Source: Cinclus cinclus
Taxonomy: Eukaryota > Chordata > Aves > Passeriformes > Cinclidae
Length of the DNA: 64,000 nucleotides
Assembly: GCF_963662255.1 (NCBI RefSeq)
Contig: NC_085055.1
Coordinates: 21,756,204-21,820,203 of the forward strand
Direction: 5' to 3'
Position numbers and translations under genes: made by a program. The notes beneath the pieces were generated by a model that saw nothing but the letters and a program-made list of their open reading frames with translations, did not search any database and was not told the DNA's origin. This document shows positions 1 to 10,904 of this stretch, piece after piece (within the stretch, counting starts at the first letter, position 1; each line of letters starts with the position of its first letter).

Positions 1-708
1 TGGGCTGTAACAAAAAGCAAATACAATTGCCATCAAACTGGGACAAGCCCTAAGCACGCAGAGCCTGGGCCCAAGCAATCCCAAAATCTGAGCTCAGGCT
101 TCACTGCCCACACAGCACAGGCATGGGGATGTGATGAGCCAGGGCACGGGGATCCTCTTTGGCTCAGGAAGGAAACTTTTGCCTCCAGGACGGTGGAGGT
201 TGTGCCTGTCAGAGCACAGAAGAGTCCGGAGCAGGAGGGACTTTCCGGGGGGACATAATGGTTCTCTTCTCCTTCTTCCAGTCCTTCCCCTCCCCTCCTC
301 TCTGCCTCCAGCAGAACCTGGGACAACGCTTGTGCAACAGAGACAGACGCAGCTCTCCCCACAGCTCCGAGCAGGCTGGTTGCTCCCCCGTTGGCATTGT
401 GGGGGCTGCAGGCACGGGGATGCCCCCACATCCTGCTATCCATGGCTGCTGGCAGCCTGCAGCATCTGTCACTCGGTCCTCTTGAGTGGGCACTGAGCAC
501 TGAAACACTGGGGCTGGGCTGCCAGCCAGAGGCTGACCCACACCGGCCATACCCCCCCAAAACAGAGCACGCCTTCTGGGGTCTGCCCTGACATCGCGGG
601 AAGCATTCCAGCCACGGGAGCACACCATTCCCAGCAGGGTGAACACCTGTGCCCAGGTGCAGCCCACCCGCCCTTCGCTCCTACCTGTGCAGTGCTGCCA
701 CGTCCTAC
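1..708 (-). other. Probable intron 1 of the TSPEAR-like gene
   Basis: This stretch lies downstream (leftward) of the splice donor that ends the signal-peptide exon at 709, so it should be the start of intron 1. I see no second exon, no CR1 fragment and no RNA gene in it. Reading frames here are open on both strands only because the DNA is GC-rich. Confidence 0.45.
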
Positions 709-778
709 CCGGCCGGATGAATCCCCCGCCGCTGGCCCAGCGGAGGAGAACGACCCAGAGCAGCAGCGGTGCCGACAT
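709..778 (-). CDS. TSPEAR: First coding exon (signal peptide) of a TSPEAR-like gene, partial
   Basis: A minus-strand ATG at 778 opens a 23-codon exon that starts MSAPLLLWVVLLRWASGGG, a typical secretory signal peptide with a leucine-rich core and a small-residue cleavage region. It ends in a good donor (CCGG|GTAGGA, GT at 708-707) and leaves splice phase 1. TSPEAR encodes a secreted or cell-surface protein with a laminin-G/thrombospondin-type N-terminal domain and EAR repeats, linked to hair-cell and ectodermal biology. Two facts support the name. Human TSPEAR also starts with MSA followed by a hydrophobic stretch. In human, TSPEAR is the next gene beyond the 3' end of UBE2G2 on the same strand, exactly as here. 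Only this exon is visible and the rest lies off the left edge. Another secreted protein is possible, since the identification rests mainly on synteny. Confidence 0.55.
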
Positions 779-1060
779 CGGGGGCCTGGCCGGAGGGGGT
801 CCATCCACTGGGACCCCCCCGCTGTCCGCTCCTCCCTGCCCGGCTCAGTTCCCCGGGGGCTCTCGCATGCTCTGCACTGGGACTCCCCGGAGCCCCCCGC
901 ACCGCTCCGTCCTGCCCGGGGCTGTGTCACCCCCGGCTGCTGAACCCCGGCTCTCTGCTTTGCCCGGGCATCGCCCCCGGGGACACGGCCGGGGGGCTCC
1001 TGGGGCGGTCGCCGAGGCACTGCCGGCTGCAGCCTGCACACAGACATTTAAATGAGAGGT
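779..1060 (-). promoter_or_regulatory. GC-rich promoter region upstream of the TSPEAR-like first exon
   Basis: About 280 bases directly upstream of the ATG at 778 are very GC-rich with many CpG dinucleotides, ending near an A/T-rich block around 1,045-1,053. That is the expected look of a CpG-island promoter and 5' leader for the minus-strand exon. No TATA box could be placed with confidence. Confidence 0.4.
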
Positions 1061-4000
1061 CGGTGGTGGGAGAGGAGGAGTCCCGGCTCCTCCGAGAGCT
1101 TTTATCTTTTGCCCAGCCCTCTGGAAGGCGGCTTTGGGGAGGGATGTTTTAATCGTTATTTTTTTGCTTGCTTTCTTCGCTTCCTTTCATTTTTTGGTGA
1201 TTCATTTTTCTGGGCTTACATGGGAGTAGGTGGGAGATTCGCCCCCGCCTGGAGAGACCTGGGTGGGAACCTTCCTACCCCTAAATCCATTGGTTTTAAG
1301 ATTGTATTGGATGAGAGACACTCTGGCCCCTCCAGACCACTCCACCGTGTCCAGATCCCAAAAACTGTGTATTTCTCCCCCAGTATTGTCCCATGTAGGT
1401 GATGCACATCCTACGATCCTGGCAAGGTTTTGTCCCAAGGCCCAGCCACCAGACCCAGCCCTGCCACAATAATTCCACCTATTCAGAAACCCTCCAGGTT
1501 CTGCTGCTGCAAGGGAAGCATCAGCAGTGGGAAAGCTCCCTGCACACAGTGAGCTCGGCTGGGCTCCTCCAGCCACAGAACGAGTCTCTTCCATTCCCCA
1601 AACAATTGAAACAGGCTCCCACCCCCCTCGTCCCCAAAGCCTTCCCGCAAGGCGAGCGCTGGAATAGAAAGCGGATGGCGAGGACCAAACGCCAAAAACT
1701 GTGTTGCAAACTGGGGGTTTTGTCAGCAAGGAACAGCCAGAGCTGGACCCATGGCCGTGTTCACTGTCAGTCTGTCCTCACCCCAAAATTGGCCGTGCTG
1801 GGACTGAAAGTACAGCCCAAGGAGTGCAACCCACGGTGGAGTGCAGCACCATGCACACACATTGGTCCCAAATCCCAAGAGGAGCTGTACTGCACCCCAC
1901 AAACCCCAAGACACACCAAGAATGTTGGTGCCTCTGTCTCAGAACCTGGAGAGAGGGGCTGTGTGCCGGTCCAATAGCCCTAGCAAGGCTGCATGGAGCT
2001 CCCCCTCTCCAAGCAGCCTCCCTTTGGGCAACCCCCAAATTAGGGTTCTACCAAGACCGTGTTTAAACAGAGCTTAACCTCTCGGCAAGAGAGAGCTGTA
2101 GAGGTGAGGCACTGCTGTCTCCTCATCCTCATGCTAGGGATGGTGTCCAGTGGCACAGCCATAACCAAACCTGGGGGTCCCAAATGGCAGATGGGGGGCC
2201 CTGAATGGCAGCTGCTGGAGGTGAACACAAGAGATGCAGGAGGACAAACCATCCCATCTCCCATGACCCTCCCCTGATCCCTTGAGGATACCCACCAGGG
2301 CTGGGTCTGGGAGCATTCACCTCACTGGAACCCCAAGCCAAGGGAAGTTGCAGACTGGAGTTCCAGGCATGTCTGGCAGAGAGGTGGTGCCTTGGAGGGA
2401 AGGCTCCTGTCAGGTTGGAACTGGGGAAGGCATCACAAACAAGAATCAGAGCCACATTTCCCAGGGCTGCACACATGTGTCAAGTTAAGCGTGGCTTTGG
2501 GAGCTGGCAGCACTGCCCTGAGCCAGGGATGGATTTGGGGAAGGCTCCTGCTGAGACTCTGCAAGGGTCCAGGGAGGGAGGGAAAGTCCTGGCAGAGATT
2601 CCGAGTCCATTTGTTTTCCAAAGGGGATGCAGCTACCTTTCAGTGCTTTCTTGACCAAACAAAATAGTCAGTGGGGACATCTTCAGAGCCAAGGACACAA
2701 CTGTGGGTGCCCCTTCAAGACACAGGGAGACCTGTGGACTTCCAGGCAAGAGGTGAAGGCCGATGAGCACAGAGGACATGGTGGGCTCAGGCTGCTGCTC
2801 ATCCACATTAATGAACAGTCTCCAAGTGAGGACAGGGATGAAGATCCTCAAGGGTTTTCCCCTTCACTGGGCTGGGGGATGTTGGCCTGGCAGAAGATGG
2901 TGGAGTGGCTTGGCCTGTGCCCAGTGCTTTCCTCCCTGCCTGGGGAACTGAGCTGTGATGTGAAGTAAGGACAGGGACACACATCACTCCCACATCGGGT
3001 CCAGGACCTGCTCCGTGTCCCCAGGACAGTAGGAAGTGGTCTGCAAAATAGTTCCTAAGCACACAGGCACACATTCCTATGTGCAGAAGCAAGCACATGG
3101 GGATGAAATAAAAGAGACAAACAGTGAGACGTTTGCCTAATTCGCATGGGGCGTAAATAAAACCATGTGGTGGCTCTGAACAAAATGATCCTTGAATTTT
3201 CACCAGAAAGGTTTGGCCATCTCTGGGTTAGGAAAGGTTGAGAAACCCATCTGTAGGCAATCCATTGCAAGCAGAGCTTTCACACAGGGGACAGTGTGAG
3301 GAGGGCCCCTCATGGACAGCAGGGACTGGCTGGACCCCGCACACAGGGGAACGTTCCTGCTCTTCCAAGGCTGTAACTCATTCCTTATTATTTGCAGACA
3401 CAAAGCCATGTTTCAGGGCTTCATGCCTTATTAATTTCAGTCTTTATTCCTAACATCTGTATATAATCAGAGGATCCTTTAGGTTGGAAAAGACCTCTGA
3501 GTCCGTCAAGTATTTTTCCCTGAAACGTAGCACAGGCAAGGGCAAATCTTTGAGGGACCCCATAAGTAACTGATGGATAAATGCCCATCCTATGGTGTCC
3601 CCAACTTTTGTCTACTTTCCTGCCTGCACCAGCAGGGCCAGCAGAGCCGGCCACACTCACATCCCTGGTGGTAGAGCTGGAGGTCAGTGATGAGCACATG
3701 GAGTTGGTCTCACCTGTGTGAACAGCAGGGTGGGCATCAGCCCTTTGGGATCTGTTATGAAGGGGATGGGGGGAATTGTTCTCAGAGTGAAATCCCAGAT
3801 TGCAGTTCCCAAAACCACAGTTTGGGTTCAACAACGGCAACACCTTCCCCAGGCTGGTGGGATGAGGTCTCCATCCTCAGACATTTCCAAAGCTCCTCCC
3901 TTGTCACCTTTGTCCTTTCTCCCAGGCTGAAAATCTTCCCTGTGTTTCCTGGAGCAGCTTCAGCTCCCTGAGTCCAACCCACCATCACAAAGAAGAGTTC

Positions 4001-4765
4001 CGGCAAGAAATCTCCACACCAGGAAACCTGTCAGCATTGGACAGAAACACAAATGTCTTTAACCCCAAAGCCTTTCGAAAGCTGAATTCCCAGAAGTTTT
4101 GAAGAGGTTCTGCCAGGAAAAGTTTTGTGAAAGACTGGGAGGATTGCAAAAGGCACCATTTTTAGGAGCACCACCAAAAAAGAAAAGCACAAAGCCGCCC
4201 CAACACAGCAAGTCCCACTGCCAGCTTCCCAGCATGGAGCAATCCCTGCCAAGAGGTGGCGAGCCACCAGCATCGCTCGTGTCCCAGAGCCCTCCATGGT
4301 CCCACATCCACTGCCAGCCTCAGGGAACGAAGGAGCAGGGAGCCCCCAGCCTGCTCTGGCCATGGTAGCAGGCAGTGGGTTGCAGTCCATGGTCCTTCCC
4401 AGGCAGTCAGGAGGAAGCTGAGCATCCTGCCCTGCATTTGGAGGACACATGGCAGCTGAGCTGGCAGGCTCTGAAAGGGCTCCAGAAAGCAGACACTTAA
4501 CTTTCACCAGTACAAGGGAAGACAGGCTTTGAGACCATGCTTCCACACCGGAGCTGTTTCGGATGGGGCTGTGCAGCACCCACAGCTGCATCTGCTCTCG
4601 TTTCACCCCTGCATGTGACCAACAGCCCTCCACTATTGCCTATCCCTTGTTGATACAGATGTTTTAATTTTTGTCACCTTCCCCCAGTGTGCCCAAACCT
4701 GCTGAAGAGGCTGATCCCTGCAGCTTCAGGATCCCCAGACTCACCACTTTCCAGAAGGGCAGCTC
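1061..4765. other. Intergenic DNA, no gene recognised
   Basis: Apart from a short CR1 fragment near 3,459-3,515 I find no exon with recognisable protein homology, no RNA gene and no long repeat here. Open frames of 60-190 codons occur on both strands and overlap each other, as expected by chance in GC-rich DNA. Confidence 0.5.
3459..3515 (-). mobile_element. CR1 3'-end fragment
   Basis: The block reads AATCAGAGGATCC...TTAGGTTGGAAAAGACCTCT, which is the reverse complement of the usual CR1 3' end (AGGTCTTTTCCAACCT followed by ATTCTRT-type ends). It is a short 5'-truncated copy. Confidence 0.6.
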
Positions 4766-4820
4766 TGGATGGATGGATGGATGGATGGATGGATGGATGG
4801 ATGGATGGATGGATGGATGG
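4766..4820. repeat. TGGA tetranucleotide microsatellite
   Basis: Nearly 14 uninterrupted units of TGGA occupy 55 bases. Because there is no interruption the tract is probably length-polymorphic. Confidence 0.97.
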
Positions 4821-5307
4821 AATCCGACCCAGGCAACCGTGAGCATGCCAACTATGGGAACAGTGCTCTGGGTATCTTCTGCAGATCTCAGGTCTATACA
4901 GAGACAAATGAGCAGAAGAGGGGCTTACAGGTCACTCAGTGGTGGTGTGGGAGATCCAGGAACTCTGTCTGGGCCCCTGCTCTACCTGCAATGGGAAAAT
5001 TCTCCTTGGCTTGGAGGTCAGCTGAGCTCTCTCCACAAAAGGAATAAACAATGTTCCAGAGGCCAAGGGGAAGGAGGCAACACTCATGTTCCGTGCTTAC
5101 TGCCTGTGCTTTAATCTCCTTCAGCAACGACTCTTGTCCCAACACCCAAGGGATGTGCAGAGCAGCTGGGGTTTTGGAAGCACCTGAGCTTTCCTGCATC
5201 AGGATCAGCAGCTCCCCAGGCTGAACATGCACACCCTGCATGGAGGCTCTGTATGGGGAACTGTCAGCATGGCCAGGCAAACCCCATGCCAAGTTCTCCG
5301 TGTTGAG

Positions 5308-5466
5308 TGTTGCCCAGAGATGCTGTGGATTCTCCATCCCTGAAAATGCTCAAGGCCAGGTTGGATGGAGCTAGTGAAGGTGTCCCTGCCCCCAGCAGGG
5401 GGTTGGAGTGAGATGAGTTTTAATATCACTTCCAACACAAACCATCTGGGGATTCTGATTCTATGA
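5308..5466 (+). mobile_element. CR1 fragment with 3' end
   Basis: The sequence has the CR1 signature order: a CCCAGAGATGCTGTGGATTC block, a block on CAAGGCCAGGTTGGATGGAG, GGTGTCCCTGCCCCCAGCAG and GGAGTGAGATGAGTTTTAAT, then a 3' end in GATTCTGATTCTATG. Other copies in this window share the same order. Confidence 0.9.
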
Positions 5467-6029
5467 ACTCTCTCTGTAGGCTGCCTTGAAGTAACACCTC
5501 AGCCCTAGGGCTGGCTCTGGCATGGGGAGAGGAATCTCCCTTGGCAGTACAGGGGGAAACCCTCCTTCTCCTTTGCTTGTAGCCCTTTGATCCAGGCAGT
5601 GACCACAGGCACCAGCTCTCAACAGGCAGATGGTGGTGAGTGGCACAAAGAGCCACAGCAGGGAAACCCAGGGGTTTGCCCACACGTGCTTGGGCCCATT
5701 GAGGACTGGCAGGGATAGAAATTGAGAAGCGCAGCGTGGCTTGGACCAAAATGATCCCATGGCTCCCAGGTTAGGGACCAGTCAGCAACTTCTCAGCCAC
5801 AAGTCCACTTCAGACCACCCACCCCAAGCAAGTGTGGGTACCACAAACCCCTCCCCAGTGCTGGCAGCAAATCTGGGCTGAGATCACGGGCTGAGGTCCC
5901 CGCAGCAAAACAGCAGCTTTAGCATCGTTTTGCTCTGCAGCTGTAAGAAAACCTCCCGCCCCCAGACACTGAGAATCGCTGGCCAATTTTATCGCTCACT
6001 CGTCTGACAATGTCCAACTTTAATTATTC

Positions 6030-6180
6030 AACGAGCGATGATCCCGGCTCTGGAGGCGCTGGCAGGCGCAGGGCAGGCGCCGGGCTCGGCGGGTGCCAAG
6101 GAGGGAGCGCAGGCAGCCACGCTCGCTCTGCCCACCCGCCGGCAGCTCCATCTCCTCCGACATCCGGCAAGGGAAGGGAA
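6030..6180. promoter_or_regulatory. Isolated CpG-dense patch
   Basis: A block of about 150 bases is clearly richer in CpG than its surroundings (GGCGCTGGCAGGCGCAGGGC and similar). It is preceded by an AT-rich stretch (CCAACTTTAATTATTCAACG). It could be an orphan promoter or enhancer, but no start codon with a recognisable product is attached to it. Confidence 0.3.
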
Positions 6181-6296
6181 CAAAGGCACAGAACAATTCC
6201 TATTGTTTTCCGTGACTTTCTTCAGGGCAGCTTTTCCAGCGCAATGCTGCTGCCCAGTCACTCCGGCTGCAGCAGTGCGGCACCCTGCACTGGGAG

Positions 6297-6412
6297 CTGT
6301 GCAGATTTTGCTGGGGATGTGGTACCCGTGCCCAGGTGGCTGCCACCAAACCCCTGAGCTGTGCAGATGTTGCTGGGGATGTGGTACCCGTGCCCAGGTG
6401 CCTGCTACCAGC
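6297..6412. repeat. Two-copy tandem duplication, 62-bp period
   Basis: The segment TGTGCAGATTTTGCTGGGGA, ending at TGGCTGCCACC, is repeated 62 bases later as TGTGCAGATGTTGCTGGGGA, ending at TGCCTGCTACC. There are only a few mismatches, so this is a local slippage duplication. Confidence 0.85.
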
Positions 6413-6534
6413 CCTCCACTAGCACAGAGACAGCATCCTCGGCAGGGTTATTCCACTCACCACAGCTCCTGTCCCGCTCCACAGTACCACTGGGCATTCC
6501 TGAGATGCTCAGCCATGGGAATAAGGCAGTGCTG

Positions 6535-6590
6535 GGTTTGATTCTATGGTCTTAAAAGTTTTTTCCAACTAAAGGATTCTGTGATGATAC
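6535..6590 (+). mobile_element. CR1 3'-end fragment
   Basis: This short copy reads GATTCTATGGTCTTAAAAGT, then TTTTTCCAAC, AAAGGATTCTGTGATGAT. It matches the last 50 or so bases of CR1 elements. Confidence 0.65.
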
Positions 6591-6716
6591 CCAGGCTCCT
6601 GTAACCAGCCAAAGCACAATGCCTGTGGTGGAGAAGGGGCAAACTCAGCATGGGCTCAAAGTGAAGGAGATCACCCTGATCACTTCTGTGGATCTCCAAG
6701 GGGGAACAGAAGCATT

Positions 6717-6895
6717 ACAGAATCATTGAATGGTTTGGGCTGGAAGAGACCTTAAAGCCTATCTTGTTTCCAGCCCCTGCCATGGGCAGGGACACTTCCC
6801 ACTATCCCAGGTTGCTTCAAGCCCCATCCAACCTGGCCTTGGACAGTTCCAGGGATGAGGGATAGGGCAGCCACAGCTTCTTCTCTGAGCAAAGA
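6717..6895 (-). mobile_element. CR1 fragment with 3' end
   Basis: It starts with CAGAATCATTGAATGGTTTG and GGCTGGAAGAGACCTTAAAG and continues through CCTGCCATGGGCAGGGACAC, CCAACCTGGCCTTGGACA and CAGCCACAGCTTCT. This is the reverse complement of the standard CR1 tail. Confidence 0.9.
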
Positions 6896-9800
6896 AGGCA
6901 TCCACTGTGTGAGAGAGAATTCAACCCACAAGTGTTGTTGGATGGGGATGAATGGATAAAATAAATCAAATGCCCCCTGATGGGGTGTTCTGGGGACAGA
7001 TGCTGAAAATTTCAAATGCTAAGTGAGGCTGGATGGGGATACTTTGGACAAGTGGCTGCTCCAATAATGCTGGTGTTTTTGTAAAGCCACACTTCATATA
7101 GAGCATTAGGAACTTCCTACAGCCCACAAATCCCAGCTCTCTCATCAAGGCCATGCCTAGGCTCCAAGGAGAAAATCCCATATCAAAGCAGGATCTGACC
7201 AAGGACAAAGCTCAACTTCTAACTGTCTCTCAGACAAAGTGAGTTTGAAAACACGTGGACTCCAGCCTGCCTGTCTGGCATCCTCCTCCATTGCAAGAAT
7301 TGGTGAGAAAAGAGGAGCTCTGGCTGAGAAAAGCCCCTCTGGAGCCACCCTTGCAGCAAGCCTATTAGATACCAAGGAAAGAACTCCAACCCCAGAGGTT
7401 TTTGCTTCAGAACCAGTTCACCTGATCAGATGCACTCCATATTTCACCATTTGCTAGCTCCCAGAAGGATGAATGGCAAGAGGAAGCAAGGCATCGCTGG
7501 GGACGAGCTCTGTTGTTCCTTTTCAGATTGGAGATGTGGGCATGTCTCTAACACACTGTCTGACAGAGGAAGATCCCCCAGCACCTGACCTGCCGACCAA
7601 GCTTGGAGAGATCTGACTGGGATTGGATCTGATCAGATCTCTGAGGGGTCTTCCTCTGACTGGCAGAAGAAGACAGGGATCCTGGTGAAGCACCACACCA
7701 GGACAGGAGTGTGTGAGAGCCCACCCCAGACTTAGCACAGATACCCCAAATCACTCAACATCCCCATGCACCCCATGCACCCCAAATTATTTTGGCATAG
7801 GGAAAACTGTTTTGGGCCCAAACTTCCATGCCAGCTGTGGGTGCAGAGCCTCCCCATGCTGGGCCCTGCACAAAATGTGTGGGTGCCCCCCACCCCTTGC
7901 GTGTTGCATCCTGCATTTCTACTGCTTTGAGCCCACCCCACCTCCTGTGTCACCCTGCAGCCCTGGCTGCAGCAGGGGTGTTTGCCTTCACTCCTCAGAG
8001 TGCTCTGTGCCAGGACACTCTTTCCTGGCCACCCCCTGCAGTCATCCAGCCAGGGACACCCGGCTCTGGTCAGAGCTGTGACAGAGCCACAGCCTCATCC
8101 CCCACTCAGGATGCCCCCAGGCACGCAGGAAGGGGACTCAACCCTGTCCTTCAGGGACGTGACCAGACAGACCCGCTCCCAAATCTGTCCCGAGAGCTCA
8201 CACACACACTGCTCTCACTGGAGCTCCCCTGTAATAACCCATGGGCCGTGTCACTGCCATTAATTATCTATTAACACACCCCATCATCTTACCTTACCCA
8301 TCTCGGGGGGTGTGAGCCACCTTCAAAAGCCACCTGGCTGCTTCTCCTGGGACTCTTGCACCACTTGCCCTGGGAGAAGACCCATCAGAACAGGGTGGGA
8401 TAGGCAGGAAGATCACCAGGACTGGAGCTGTGGGGAAGGCACAGACCTCCCAGCCACCCCACGCTCCCACAGAGCCATGAGAGCACCACACAGGACCACA
8501 CAAATGTTAAATGGCTACAACAATTCCCTCCTTTGATGGCTTTCATCCCTGCAGCCCCTCGGAGCCTGGCACAGCACTTTTGGTGCCCAAGACATCGGGT
8601 GGCACCTGGCATTAGGAGAGGGGACATCAGGAGCCCTTACTGGGGCTGGCAGCTCAGGCCCTCAGATGCTAGAGGAATTCTCCAGCTTCCTGCGCCTTCC
8701 TCATCCTGTTCTATCCCCAACTCTACCTTCAGCTGGCAGTAAGACCCCCAGCATCCTTTCCCTCACACTCTTCCAGCCTTTGGGCTTCCTGAAGCACAGA
8801 GATTTTCTTCTTCCCTCGAGTCAGGGAAATTTTAAAGAGAAGGCACATGAGACATGGGACCTGTGCTGTGCCTTGCCAGGGTACTGTGAGGACCTCCCAT
8901 GCTCAGCCTCATCCCTGCTCCTGCCCTGGCTCAGCCACAGGCACAGCCCCACACCACAGGAGAGGGGAGGCTGCTGCAATCCCACATCCGAGACAATCTC
9001 AGTTATCAGCAGCACGGCTGGCACTGAGAAGGGACATTTTAGATCTGTGCTGCTCCTCCTTTCCATTCTCACAGGGGAAAACACAGCATCTTCACCAAGG
9101 CACAGAGCTTCCCTGTTGCATCCATCCCAAGGCAGAACACCACCTTCCATTCAAGATATCACTCCAGAAAGACAAAAAAAAAAAAAGCTGGCAGGGAGCC
9201 TGGGGCTGGCTCTGCCCCCGAGCTGCAGCCGTTTCATGTGGCTCCAACGCCTCTCACACTTTCAAAGGCACACCAACCCAGTTAATGGATGTCTCACAGC
9301 CCACTGTGTGTGTTCTGACACAGCCCCTCTGCCAAGGAAAAACAACAGTGAGCGTGTGTGGATGTGTGTATATTCAAAGGCTTTAAAGAGGACGTTGCTT
9401 GCATTTTTACAGCTTTGTTGAAGGGTTTGGTTGGGGTTCTTCTTTTAATATAAAAGCCTAAAGCAAACATAATCCAGAGAAAAGGATTTTAAAAAAAATC
9501 TTTAATACTTTACCTACATGCATAACACCTGTAGAGCTCTGACACTCCCCAAGGAACATGTTTTATTTATAATAAGTGTTTCAGGCTTAACAAAAAGAAA
9601 AAAGACAACTGCTCAGAAAAACATTGCTACTGGCCAGTACTGCACATCCTGCCAACATGAGTGTTCATTCAGGGACACAATTAAGTCTTTCAGGGAAGCT
9701 TGTCCCAGGAGCTACACACCAGCTTTACAAGTTTTAACCTTTAGGTGTTCCCCACCTGCAGTAAGGTGTCTGTAGCATGAGACACTCTCAGCCAGTCACA

Positions 9801-9932
9801 CACCATCACTGTGTGAGCTGAATCCTCCTGCTTTATGCAAGGATTCAGTTTGTTGCAGAATAATGAAATTTTAGCTCTTTTTGGCAAACAGAAACATGGA
9901 ATCTAACATGCCAACCACACCTTTAAACCTTT
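6896..9932. other. Intergenic DNA, no gene recognised
   Basis: Roughly 3 kb without an identifiable exon, RNA gene or long repeat. The largest open frame (8,666-9,421, plus strand, 251 codons) has low-complexity composition and no recognisable domain, and other frames overlap it. The end near 9,480-9,930 may be the distal 3' UTR of UBE2G2, since there is a minus-strand AATAAA at 9,567-9,562. Confidence 0.45.
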
Positions 9933-10150
9933 CATAGAATCTTGGAATGGTTTGGGTGGGAAGGGACCTTAAAGCCTGTCCATTTCCACTCCCTGCCATG
10001 GACAGGGACACCCTCCACTGTCCCAGGCTGCTCCAAGCCCTGTCCAACCTGGCCTTGGACACTTCCAGGGATGGGACAGTCACAGCTTCTCTGGGCACCC
10101 TGTGATAAGGCCTCACCTCTCTCACAGGAAACAATTCCTTCCTAAATGAA
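9933..10150 (-). mobile_element. CR1 fragment with 3' end
   Basis: It begins CATAGAATCTTGGAATGGTT and carries GGACCTTAAAGCCTGTCCAT, CCTGCCATGGACAGGGACAC, CCAACCTGGCCTTGGACAC and TCTCTGGGCACCCTGTG, the reversed CR1 tail. It lies between the two candidate poly(A) sites of UBE2G2, on the same strand as that gene. Confidence 0.92.
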
Positions 10151-10429
10151 CACAGTGAACAATGAGTTTCTTTTGATGAACAGAAATGCTCACCCACTGG
10201 CTTCAGCTGAGTAAACAGCTACCAAGTAGGACACTTCTCACCTTGACACCAAGTTTTAGTCCTCTGAGGGGAACTCCTGCCTACATTTTGCCACCTTCAA
10301 GACTGAGAGGTAGATATGGTCACTGGGTGGCTTCAAATACCCATCAGTAAGCCCAGTGCATGTCAGTCACTTAAAAATAAAGTTTTTTTTTTTACTTTTG
10401 AACAGAGATTTGGGGACTATGGTAACTCT

Positions 10430-10552
10430 GAGTAGGAACTGGGCATTCAAGAAACCTGCTTGAGTGGAAGTTGCCCCTGTCCACGGCAGGGGATTAGAAC
10501 TAGATGTCTTTAAGGTCCGTTCCCATTCAAACAATCCAGTGATTTTATGTTG
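10430..10552 (+). mobile_element. Diverged CR1 3'-end fragment
   Basis: It contains GGAAGTTGCCCCTGTCCACG, GGCAGGGGATTAGAACTAGA and TCTTTAAGGTCCGTTCCCAT, then ends in GATTTTATG. This is an older CR1 copy in plus orientation. Confidence 0.75.
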
Positions 10553-10904
10553 TATGGACAGCCCTCAAATCCAAGTGCTGACACCAGCACATTCTGAATG
10601 AATTTACCTGTCATACATCCACAAGAACTTCCTAGGCCAGACACATGGATATAATGACATTCTACACCCCATCAGCCCACCATCAGATTTTTATCGTTTT
10701 CTTTGAGTTACCCAGCCACTGCCAGCATGAGAGACAAGGTATTTTCCTGCAAAGTCCATGCAATCATGTCAGCTCTTTCACTCCTAAAGTATCCCATGTT
10801 TTAACTGGGTTAGAATGAACCCTTCCACTCCTTTGGAGGAAGTTTCCTGGCCATGTGGTTACTCATACAACACCCACTGCAATACATTTGTGTACAACTA
10901 TAAA

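Noticed and set aside
8666..9421. 251-codon plus-strand frame between TSPEAR and UBE2G2
   Set aside because: Low-complexity Ser/Pro/Leu composition, no domain and other frames overlapping it; likely chance.
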